13,451 nucleotides of DNA from Bacteroidota bacterium. Its GTDB lineage: Bacteria; Bacteroidota; Bacteroidia; Bacteroidales; VadinHA17. Both the position numbers and the translations under genes were made by a program. The stretch spans positions 1 to 13,451 of the forward strand of contig JAKAXP010000038.1 of assembly GCA_021816545.1 (NCBI GenBank), read 5' to 3'. The notes below the pieces were generated by a model. That model did no database searches and had not been told where the DNA came from. It saw only the letters and a program-made list of their open reading frames with translations. Shown here one piece after another: positions 7,755 to 13,451 of the stretch (positions are counted from its first letter, which is position 1; each line of letters opens with the position of its first letter).

Positions 7755-8899
7755 AACTGAGGATGGGGATGATAGGCGGAGGCGAGGGCTCGATGATCGG
7801 CCCGGTGCACCGTATGGCAGCCCGTCTTGACGGACTTGCCGAACTGGTTTGCGGAACATTCAGCAGTGACCCTGATATATCACTGTCAACCGGTACTTCA
7901 GAGGGTCTGCCGTCATCAAGGATATACACAGACTGGAAGGAAATGATCAGGAGCGAGGGCGCCCTTCCTGCTGAGGTGAGACCCGATTTCATCAGCATCG
8001 TCACTCCGAATCACCTTCATTACGGTCCTGCAAAAATGGCCCTGGAAGCAGGATTCCACGTGATCTGCGATAAGCCCCTGTGCATGAGCGTCGCTGAAGC
8101 GCTTGACCTGTATGAGACGGTGGAGCGTACCGGCAGACTGTTTTGCCTTACACATAATTATACCGGGTACCCGATGGTAAAAAGGGCACGCGAGATGGTT
8201 CATGCTGGTGATATCGGAAGAGTAAGAAAGGTAATCGTCGAGTATCTGCAGGGTTGGCTCTCAACCCCGGTTGAGATGACAGGGAACCGGCAGGCAGCCT
8301 GGCGATCAGATCCTTCAAAGGCCGGAATAGCCGGAACAATGGCTGATATAGGGACACACGCATTCAACCTGGCTGAGTACATCACAGGAGACGAGGTTGT
8401 GGCATTATCGGCAGATTTGCACTCAACATTGCAGGGAAGAAAGCTGGATGACGACGGGACAGCGACACTGACCTTTGCCGGCGGTATCAGGGGCACACTC
8501 ATTGCTAGCCAGGTAGCCACCGGAGAGGAGAACAACCTGTCAATAAGAATATACGGGGAAAAGGGAGGCATATACTGGAGACAGATGGAACCAAATACCC
8601 TGACCGTGATGTGGCCCGATGCTCCGGTGCAGCTTTTCCGGACCGGTAACTCCTTCACAGTAACCGGACCCGTGGTGGCCATGCATGCAAGGATTCCCGC
8701 AGGGCATCCCGAAGGTTTCATAGAAGCCTTTGCCAACCTGTACAGGAACTTCTGCATGCACATCAGAGCACTGGAAGAAGGTCTTCAGCCTTCAGAGACA
8801 GCTGATTACCCCGGCATTCATGAAGGAGTGCGGGGAATGAAGTTCCTGGAAGCAGCAGTAGCTTCATCGAGGAACGGGTCACTCCTGATGACCCTCTGA
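7751..8899 (+). CDS. Cytoplasmic Gfo/Idh/MocA family oxidoreductase
   Basis: 382 residues without signal peptide, so cytoplasmic. The Rossmann start is GMIGGGEGSMIGPVHRMA (about 6-23), followed by VTPNHLHYGPA, the catalytic-Lys motif CDKPL with Lys108, and DIGTHAFNLAEYITG with His203, the expected catalytic His. The C-terminal substrate-binding sheet contains DDDGTATLTFAGGIRG and IYGEKGGIYW. Length and motifs fit the sugar/polyol dehydrogenases of this superfamily, including inositol- and 3-keto-sugar-type enzymes. The exact substrate is not readable. It lies between an exported homologue and an exported TIM-barrel isomerase, so a plausible job is reducing a keto-sugar intermediate after uptake, but this is inference. 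Its start codon overlaps the stop of the preceding two-TM protein. Confidence 0.93.
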   Translation: MKLRMGMIGGGEGSMIGPVHRMAARLDGLAELVCGTFSSDPDISLSTGTSEGLPSSRIYTDWKEMIRSEGALPAEVRPDFISIVTPNHLHYGPAKMALEAGFHVICDKPLCMSVAEALDLYETVERTGRLFCLTHNYTGYPMVKRAREMVHAGDIGRVRKVIVEYLQGWLSTPVEMTGNRQAAWRSDPSKAGIAGTMADIGTHAFNLAEYITGDEVVALSADLHSTLQGRKLDDDGTATLTFAGGIRGTLIASQVATGEENNLSIRIYGEKGGIYWRQMEPNTLTVMWPDAPVQLFRTGNSFTVTGPVVAMHARIPAGHPEGFIEAFANLYRNFCMHIRALEEGLQPSETADYPGIHEGVRGMKFLEAAVASSRNGSLLMTL

Positions 8900-8912
8900 A
8901 GGAAAAGAAAAA

Positions 8913-8939
8913 CCCCTCCGGCAGGATGACCGGGAGGGG
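8913..8939 (-). terminator. Intrinsic terminator of the TIM-barrel isomerase gene
   Basis: CCCCTCCGG (8913-8921) pairs with CCGGGAGGGG (8930-8939) with one bulged G and an 8-base loop. The A-rich run at 8903-8912 becomes a T-run after the hairpin on the minus strand, giving the classic form for the gene ending at 8976. It lies 14 bases after the stop of the plus-strand oxidoreductase gene and may also stop that transcript, though without a T-run. Confidence 0.75.
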
Positions 8940-8975
8940 CTGTTCAGCCAGGTGCCTGAGCACCATCTGTGTATT

Positions 8976-9827
8976 CTATTTTGCCAGCTTCCCAAGGAAA
9001 TAATCCCTGCTTATCCTGATGCTCTCCATGGGAGTGTGGGTACGGCAGTTATCCTGCTCGACAAACCAGTATTTCATTCCCGCAGTCCGTGCTTCAGCCA
9101 TAATAGGCAGGAAATCGATTATCCCTTCACCAAGGGTTGCATCCTGTTTCTCAGGTGAAAGGTCCTTGAGATGCCAGACCTCGAATCTGCCGGGGTATTT
9201 CCTGAAATATGCCACGGGGTCCTTACCGGCAGCAGTAATCCATGCCAGGTCGACCTCGAAGGTTACAAGCTTCGGGTCACTCTTTTCAAGCAGGATGTCA
9301 TACGGCACACGGCCGTTGATCTCGTGAAACTCTACCTGGTGGTTATGGAACCCGAAGGCAATGCCGGCCTTTTTACTTCGCTCCCCTGCCTTGTTGAAGA
9401 AATCTGCTGCGCGCTGGTAGCCATCGATAGTACTGCTCCAATCACCGGGAAGTGAAGGCAGCATAATGTACTTCATACCTGCCTCAGCAGCGTCATCTAT
9501 CATCTGCTCGAAATTTTCCGGCCTGAGCCCGCTGTGCGAGCTGATTGGGGCAAGACCGTTTTTCTTCACCAGCTTGCCGAATTCCTTTGGCTTCATACCG
9601 TAAAACTTGCCATCACGGTGGTCAGCAGCTTCAACCCAGTCATATCCTATTTCTGCCGCCGCTGCAAGCGCAGCAGAAGGATCACTGCCCATCGCATCAC
9701 GGATTGTATAAAGTGCAAGACCGGTCTTTTTGGAAGGTTTGGATGATGCAATCATTTCTCTGTTAATAAGCGGAGCCGCAGCCATAACAAGGGCTGATTT
9801 CCTCAGAAAGTCTCTTCTTGTGCTCAT
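8976..9827 (-). CDS. Tat-exported sugar phosphate isomerase/epimerase-like TIM barrel
   Basis: 283 residues. A twin-arginine signal (TRRDFLRKSAL, hydrophobic part about 11-21) is followed by an AP-endonuclease-2-type TIM barrel. It shows GLALYTIRDAM as the first strand, VEAAD, FGFHNHQVEF with His161, His163 and Glu166, EVDLAW with Asp193, VWHLKDL with His219, and FVEQD with Glu257; these are the positions where this family binds its metal. Family members isomerise or epimerise sugars, or hydrate/isomerise keto-sugar derivatives. Export by Tat means it acts in the periplasm, the same compartment as the oxidoreductase at 5653-7137 and the DUF1080 lipoprotein, suggesting a shared pathway. It is a single gene with its own promoter candidate at 9893-9922 and a terminator at 8913-8939. 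Confidence 0.92.
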   Translation of the reverse strand: MSTRRDFLRKSALVMAAAPLINREMIASSKPSKKTGLALYTIRDAMGSDPSAALAAAAEIGYDWVEAADHRDGKFYGMKPKEFGKLVKKNGLAPISSHSGLRPENFEQMIDDAAEAGMKYIMLPSLPGDWSSTIDGYQRAADFFNKAGERSKKAGIAFGFHNHQVEFHEINGRVPYDILLEKSDPKLVTFEVDLAWITAAGKDPVAYFRKYPGRFEVWHLKDLSPEKQDATLGEGIIDFLPIMAEARTAGMKYWFVEQDNCRTHTPMESIRISRDYFLGKLAK

Positions 9828-9892
9828 TGTGTAGTGTTAAGGTTAAACGGATATGAAGCTGTTTCCCGGCCACATCAGGGCTGGCGGGCTAA

Positions 9893-9922
9893 CAAAATTA
9901 ACATTAAATTTATATGTTCAAA
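9893..9922 (-). promoter_or_regulatory. Bacteroidota-type promoter for the TIM-barrel isomerase gene
   Basis: On the minus strand TTTG (9919-9922) and TAATTTTG (9893-9900) match the -33 and -7 consensus exactly, separated by 18 bases, within the usual range. A transcript start near 9886 would give a leader of roughly 55-60 bases before the ATG at 9827. This is the best promoter match in the window. It overlaps the region upstream of the divergent radical SAM gene, so the two may influence each other. Confidence 0.55.
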
Positions 9923-9933
9923 ACAGTAGCGGG

Positions 9934-10935
9934 ATGAATGTGTGGGAGAAACAAAAGGAAGATTCCGTAAGGTGTCTTCTCTGTCCTCACCGATGTCTTA
10001 TAAGGCCAGGTGAAGAGGGAATCTGCGGTGCCCGGGGAAACCGTGACGGGGAACTGCATCTGGTTACTGCCGGCATTATTTCGGGATATGCCCTTGACCC
10101 CATTGAGAAGAAACCGCTTTACCATTACTTCCCGGGATCTTCAATTCTTTCAGTCGGATCATACGGGTGCAACCTGAGATGTGATTTCTGCCAGAATCAT
10201 CATATTTCACAGAATATCTCCCTTGCGGGATCACGGAGACTTGATCCTGCGGACCTTGTCAGCCAGGCGTCTGCCACCCGGGGAAACATTGGAATCGCAT
10301 ATACTTACAATGAGCCGGTTATCTGGTTTGAATATTTGATGGAGTCTGCCCGTCTTGCCTCCCTGCAGGGGCTTCGCAATGTATTGGTTACAAACGGTTA
10401 CATAAATCCGGAACCGCTGATGGACCTTATCCGCTTCATCGATGCCTTTAATATAGATCTCAAGGCATTTAACAATGACTTTTACAGGCGGTTCACCGGA
10501 GCCACTCTTCAGCCAGTACTTGATTCAATCAGGGACGTTGCTAATTCAGGCAGGCACCTCGAAATTACAACCCTGATCCTTCCCGGGCTGAATGATACAC
10601 CTGATGAAATGAGGCGTGAAGCAATGTGGATTGCAGAAAATGCCGGCCGGTCAGTACCGCTTCACCTGAGCAGGTACTTCCCCATGTACAGGAGGTCGAC
10701 TCCCGCAACTCCGGCTGAAACTATACTTAAACTCAGGGATATAGCTTCAGAATATCTTGATTATGTATATTCGGGCAATATGGGTGGTGATAACGGAGGA
10801 AGCGACACCTCCTGTCCATCATGTCACTCCACTGTGATCGTCAGATCCGGTTACACCACCCGTATCACCGGCCTTGCCGACGATGGCAAATGCCTGAAAT
10901 GCGGATTGCAGGTAATTGCCGGGGAATTTATGTAA
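9934..10935 (+). CDS. amrS: AmmeMemoRadiSam system radical SAM enzyme
   Basis: 333 residues from the ATG at 9934. An in-frame ATG at 9853 would add 27 residues with no family resemblance and would cover the divergent promoter, so the shorter form is preferred. N-terminal cysteines CLLCPHRC (Cys14, 17, 21) and GICGAR (Cys31) precede SYGCNLRCDFCQNHHIS, whose CxxxCxxC (Cys79, 83, 86) binds the radical SAM iron-sulfur cluster. IAYTYNEPVIWFEY and LVTNGYINPEPL are typical of the pyruvate formate-lyase-activase-like AmrS group. A C-terminal zinc-ribbon-like set follows: Cys294/Cys297 and Cys320/Cys323. Family partners are MEMO1- and AMMECR1-like proteins, and neither is in this window. The reaction catalysed is not established to my knowledge. 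Cytoplasmic. Confidence 0.9.
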   Translation: MNVWEKQKEDSVRCLLCPHRCLIRPGEEGICGARGNRDGELHLVTAGIISGYALDPIEKKPLYHYFPGSSILSVGSYGCNLRCDFCQNHHISQNISLAGSRRLDPADLVSQASATRGNIGIAYTYNEPVIWFEYLMESARLASLQGLRNVLVTNGYINPEPLMDLIRFIDAFNIDLKAFNNDFYRRFTGATLQPVLDSIRDVANSGRHLEITTLILPGLNDTPDEMRREAMWIAENAGRSVPLHLSRYFPMYRRSTPATPAETILKLRDIASEYLDYVYSGNMGGDNGGSDTSCPSCHSTVIVRSGYTTRITGLADDGKCLKCGLQVIAGEFM

Positions 10936-10952
10936 TCCACTGGGACTGCTTT

Positions 10953-10979
10953 TCCGATCCGCCAGCCGCCGGATACGGG
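10953..10979. terminator. Possible hairpin terminator between convergent genes
   Basis: TCCGATCCG (10953-10961) pairs with CGGATACGGG (10970-10979) with one bulged A and an 8-base loop; the outermost pair is a T-G wobble. It lies in the 86-base gap between the convergent radical SAM gene and the small gene ending at 11022. A small GC dyad around 10990-11003 follows. There is no clear T-run, so efficiency is uncertain. Confidence 0.4.
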
Positions 10980-11021
10980 ATTGATACTCCGCCTTCGTCG
11001 GCGTCTCAAACAGCCGATTAC

Positions 11022-11309
11022 CTATTGTTTGGCAACAGCACTCAGCTTTTCAAAATACTCGTTGACCTTGCTGAAAAGCTCCTTGCGCAATGCAGCGTAA
11101 TATGCCTTTACCAGGGCCGGATTATCCTTACCGTCAGGGTGATTCGCCCTGTCGATGAATTCGTTGCGCATACCTACTGCCTCTTCTATCAGGTCCTGCA
11201 CTTCCGCTTTCTTCGGACCTTCATTAATGCTTGATACCATGAAGCAATCGGAAAGCAGTTCAAAGAAGAGAAAATCGATATCCTTTTTGAGACTTTTTAC
11301 ACTGGCCAT
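11022..11309 (-). CDS. Small conserved protein of unknown function
   Basis: 95 residues, predicted all-helical: KSLKKDIDFLFFELLSDC at the start, AEVQDLIEEAVGMRNEFIDRA in the middle and ALRKELFSKVNEYFEKLS at the end. From memory it resembles a short Bacteroidota-specific protein carrying an RxxxxxxxNHP...NPxLVxxYY core (here RANHPDGKDNPALVKAYY) that has no assigned role. No signal peptide or membrane helix, so cytoplasmic. It lies 29 bases after the aminotransferase gene on the same strand and could be co-transcribed, but an exact TAnnTTTG box in the gap suggests it may also have its own promoter. The gene is credible because its coding pattern, the consensus box and the continuous helical composition agree. 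Confidence 0.82.
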   Translation of the reverse strand: MASVKSLKKDIDFLFFELLSDCFMVSSINEGPKKAEVQDLIEEAVGMRNEFIDRANHPDGKDNPALVKAYYAALRKELFSKVNEYFEKLSAVAKQ

Positions 11310-11326
11310 TGTTCTTTATTTTGATG

Positions 11327-11334
11327 CAAAGATA
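11327..11334 (-). promoter_or_regulatory. -7 box for the 95-residue protein gene
   Basis: TATCTTTG on the minus strand is an exact match to TAnnTTTG, 17 bases before the ATG at 11309 and just beyond the stop of the upstream aminotransferase gene. A TTG about 22 bases further upstream, inside the end of that gene, could serve as a -33 element. A start near 11319 would give a leader of about 10 bases. Confidence 0.4.
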
Positions 11335-11338
11335 TTGA

Positions 11339-12175
11339 TTAAAATGCTTCGTTTTCCAATATAAAGTCACTGATGCTTCGTTCAGCCAGCCTTATAAATG
11401 CTTCGCGAAGCCTATTAATCAAAGGATCAGCAACATCAAGCTGAATGTTTTCAATTTCCTTTACTGTCAGCACCATCGGTGATGTACCGGTAATGAAGGC
11501 TGATCTGAAACTCCCTGTATCTTTCTCCCTGACTGCTTCAAACAGCAGCGGGGTCCCTTCCTTCCGGATAATTTCCTGAACGTATTTCCGGGTGACCCCG
11601 GAGAGTACCATGCTGTCAGGAGCTGTCTGTATTACTCCGTCATGGGTGATGAAAAACACGTTTGACCTGCTTCCCTCCGTGATGAATCCCTCATGGTTGA
11701 CAAGCAGGGCTTCGTAGGCGTCCCTCCTTGAGAGTTCCCTGTTGACTGACAGCCTGAGCCTGTTGTTTAGCATCTTCACACCGGGATCAAGCCTTTCAGC
11801 ATGGAAAAGTATAAGTGACACCCCGTTGTTTATCATTTCCTCAGAAGGATAAAACGAAGGGATATAACAGATATGGACAGAGTGGTCATGTCCGGTGAAA
11901 GAAACTGTCACCCTGACATTAATCTCCTCATGCCGTTCCTGGCCTGTCAGCGCATTCAGCCCTGTCCTCACCTCCGCGGCAATATCGGATGACAGGTCGT
12001 ATCTTGTTGAAATTCCTGCCTTCATCCGGTTCATATGATCACTGAAAAAAACCGGGATACCGTTGCGGGTCCTGATAACCTCGTAGAATGAGACTTCCCC
12101 CGGGGGAGGCTCATCACCATCTCCTGCCGGCAGAATGACACCGTCAAGATAATAGTAGTCACCCGTGCAATCCAT
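11339..12175 (-). CDS. Class IV PLP-dependent aminotransferase or lyase
   Basis: 278 residues, the standard size of fold-type IV PLP enzymes (branched-chain aminotransferase, D-amino acid aminotransferase, 4-amino-4-deoxychorismate lyase). Visible signature elements are YEVIRTRNGIPVFFSDHMNRM at the start, the Schiff-base lysine Lys134 in GVKMLNN, and Glu167 in FITEGSRSNVFF, which contacts the PLP ring nitrogen in this family, 33 residues after the lysine. LSGVTRKYVQEI and FITGTSPMVLTV close the cofactor pocket. Sequence alone does not separate the three activities. The short length suggests the D-amino acid aminotransferase/aminodeoxychorismate lyase side over a full-length branched-chain enzyme. 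No folate or branched-chain genes are adjacent. Cytoplasmic; it leads a possible two-gene unit with the 95-residue protein. Confidence 0.9.
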   Translation of the reverse strand: MDCTGDYYYLDGVILPAGDGDEPPPGEVSFYEVIRTRNGIPVFFSDHMNRMKAGISTRYDLSSDIAAEVRTGLNALTGQERHEEINVRVTVSFTGHDHSVHICYIPSFYPSEEMINNGVSLILFHAERLDPGVKMLNNRLRLSVNRELSRRDAYEALLVNHEGFITEGSRSNVFFITHDGVIQTAPDSMVLSGVTRKYVQEIIRKEGTPLLFEAVREKDTGSFRSAFITGTSPMVLTVKEIENIQLDVADPLINRLREAFIRLAERSISDFILENEAF

Positions 12176-12219
12176 CCGGATACATTTTTGTTATAAATAT
12201 AAATAATCTGCCGCAGCCT

Positions 12220-12227
12220 TAAAAGTA
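12220..12227 (-). promoter_or_regulatory. Possible -7 box for the aminotransferase gene
   Basis: TACTTTTA on the minus strand, one base from TAnnTTTG, ends 45 bases before the ATG at 12175. It is part of a 12-mer shared exactly with the region upstream of the exported oxidoreductase. A closer alternative, TATATTTA around 12190-12200, is also only a near match. Confidence 0.25.
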
Positions 12228-12252
12228 ATTATCTTAGCGCTTTCCTGTACCG

Positions 12253-13451
12253 ATGTATGCTGTCGTTGACATAGAAACAACAGGTGGCAGCGCCAGGCTT
12301 GAGAGGATTACGGAGATAGCCGTCTACGTCTTTGACGGCACACGTATAGTGGAGGAGTACTCAACACTTGTCAACCCTGAGCGCAATATTCCATACTTCA
12401 TAACCTCGCTGACGGGCATAACCAATGAAATGGTTGAGGATGCCCCCAGGTTCTTTGAGGTGGCACGAAAAATAGTGGAACTGACCGAAGGAAATACATT
12501 TGTTGCCCACAATGCAAGGTTTGACTACTCATTCATCAGGCAGGAATTCAGCATGCTCGGATACAATTTCAAACGGCCGATGCTTGACACGGTGGCACTG
12601 AGCCGTAAACTGCTGCCCGGGCACAGGTCATACAGCCTTGGCAACCTCTGCAGTGACCTGGGCATCGAGATCAACGGACGGCACAGGGCTTCGGGAGATG
12701 CACTTGCCACCGTAAAACTGCTGGAACTGCTGCTTGAAAAAGACCTGGAACTGAAAACAGGCAGCCTCATTAAAAACAGGAAGGCCTCGAAGCTCCACCC
12801 GGCACTTGACATGTCCCGGCTTGAGGCAATTCCTGAGGAGGCAGGAGTCTATTACTTCCATGACGAAAACGGTGATGTGATCTATGTCGGCAAAAGCCGG
12901 AACCTGAGTGAACGGGTCAGTTCGCATATATCTAACAACACATCGGGACGGGAGATGGAGATGCGGTCAATGATTGCTGACATCACCTGGGAGTGCACAG
13001 GCAGCGAGCTGATTGCCCTGCTGATGGAGTCTGCCGAGATAAAAAGCAGGAAACCCAGGTTCAACAGGGCACAGCGACGCACAGGATTCAGGTGGGGCAT
13101 CTACAGCCAAACGGATGAAAATGGTTACATAAGGTTTACCTGCAGAAATGCAAATGACGATGAGATCCCCCTTTCGCTGTTTACTTCCCGCGACAGGGCA
13201 CGTGGGAAGCTTGAACAGATAATAAGTGATTACAATCTGTGCCAGAAGCTGTGCGGAATGTACGAGACATCCGGACCCTGCTTCCACCGTCAGGTGAGCC
13301 TTTGCCGTGGTGCTTGCTGCGGGGAGGAAGAGCCGAAATCATACAATGAAAGAGCCCTGATGGCCCTTGACGAGTTCATCTTCAGGGAGAGAAACTTCTT
13401 CATCATCGACCGGGGACGGGATGTGGAGGAACGGTCAGCCGTCAAAATCGT
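12253..13451 (+). CDS. DEDDh exonuclease fused to GIY-YIG (Cho/UvrC-like) nuclease, C-terminus cut by window edge
   Basis: 399 residues are visible before the right edge. The N-terminal domain (about 1-175) is a DnaQ/pol III epsilon-type 3'-5' exonuclease with all five metal and catalytic residues: Asp6 and Glu8 (DIET), Asp91 (HNARFD), and His144 and Asp149 (HRASGD). A GIY-YIG domain follows (about 193-275): GVYYF at 198-202, IYVGKSRNLSERV from 210, and a glutamate within LLMESAEIKSRKPRFN. Beyond this lies a Cys-rich stretch, LCQKLCGMYE...CFHRQVSLCRGACCGE, like the segment after the nuclease domain in UvrC and Cho. The family is widespread and thought to act in DNA repair, with incision and trimming on one chain. 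The start at 12253 puts DIET at residue 6, as is usual. Cytoplasmic. Confidence 0.92.
   Translation, partial: MYAVVDIETTGGSARLERITEIAVYVFDGTRIVEEYSTLVNPERNIPYFITSLTGITNEMVEDAPRFFEVARKIVELTEGNTFVAHNARFDYSFIRQEFSMLGYNFKRPMLDTVALSRKLLPGHRSYSLGNLCSDLGIEINGRHRASGDALATVKLLELLLEKDLELKTGSLIKNRKASKLHPALDMSRLEAIPEEAGVYYFHDENGDVIYVGKSRNLSERVSSHISNNTSGREMEMRSMIADITWECTGSELIALLMESAEIKSRKPRFNRAQRRTGFRWGIYSQTDENGYIRFTCRNANDDEIPLSLFTSRDRARGKLEQIISDYNLCQKLCGMYETSGPCFHRQVSLCRGACCGEEEPKSYNERALMALDEFIFRERNFFIIDRGRDVEERSAVKI

Noticed and set aside
8200..8763. Minus-strand open frame of 187 codons
   Set aside because: Long, but fully antisense to the cytoplasmic oxidoreductase with intact motifs; no recognisable domain and biased Ser/Pro/Cys composition typical of a shadow frame.
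9853..9933. 27-codon N-terminal extension of the radical SAM enzyme
   Set aside because: No resemblance to the family N-terminus, and it overlaps the consensus promoter of the divergent gene.
10821..11234. Plus-strand open frame of 137 codons
   Set aside because: It overlaps the end of the radical SAM gene in another frame and lies antisense to the 95-residue protein; no family resemblance.
1..13451. CRISPR arrays, tRNA or rRNA genes, insertion sequences, phage or defence genes
   Set aside because: No regularly spaced direct repeats, cloverleaf sequences, transposase or integrase motifs, or terminal inverted repeats were found by eye on either strand.

Overview
The window looks like chromosomal DNA of a member of the Bacteroidota, probably an environmental Bacteroidales-type organism. 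Evidence: a gingipain-like C25 peptidase with a type IX secretion (T9SS) C-terminal sorting domain, the N-terminus of a beta-propeller sensor/regulator of the 'triple-tyrosine' type, Tat-exported Gfo/Idh/MocA and TIM-barrel enzymes beside a DUF1080 lipoprotein, weak Shine-Dalgarno sequences, and promoter-like TAnnTTTG boxes. No tRNA, rRNA, CRISPR array, insertion sequence or phage gene was recognised, and no gene-free stretch exceeds 300 bases.

Layout. (1) 1-335, minus strand: N-terminal fragment of a secreted propeller regulator that runs off the left edge. (2) 460-4800, plus strand: a large secreted cysteine peptidase followed 21 bases later by an HD-domain hydrolase. (3) 4869-7137, minus strand: a two-gene unit of a Tat-exported Gfo/Idh/MocA oxidoreductase and a DUF1080 (3-keto-disaccharide hydrolase-like) lipoprotein, facing region 2 across a hairpin. 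(4) 7269-8899, plus strand: a two-TM protein overlapping by 4 bases a second, cytoplasmic Gfo/Idh/MocA enzyme. (5) 8976-9827, minus strand: a Tat-exported TIM-barrel sugar isomerase/epimerase. (6) 9934-10935, plus strand: an AmmeMemoRadiSam-type radical SAM enzyme. (7) 11022-12175, minus strand: a class IV aminotransferase and a small conserved protein of unknown function. (8) 12253-right edge, plus strand: a DEDDh exonuclease fused to a GIY-YIG (Cho/UvrC-like) nuclease.

The most coherent functional unit is 4869-9827. Two Gfo/Idh/MocA enzymes (one exported, one cytoplasmic), a DUF1080 lipoprotein and an exported TIM-barrel isomerase are the enzyme classes expected for glycoside breakdown through 3-keto sugar intermediates, an oxidation/elimination-type route distinct from classical glycoside hydrolases. 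The other genes look like housekeeping or general accessory functions. Nothing here is clearly a new defence or mobile system. The least-understood items are the two-TM protein coupled to the second oxidoreductase, the 95-residue protein at 11022-11309, and a perfect 10-bp dyad in the divergent region before the peptidase.
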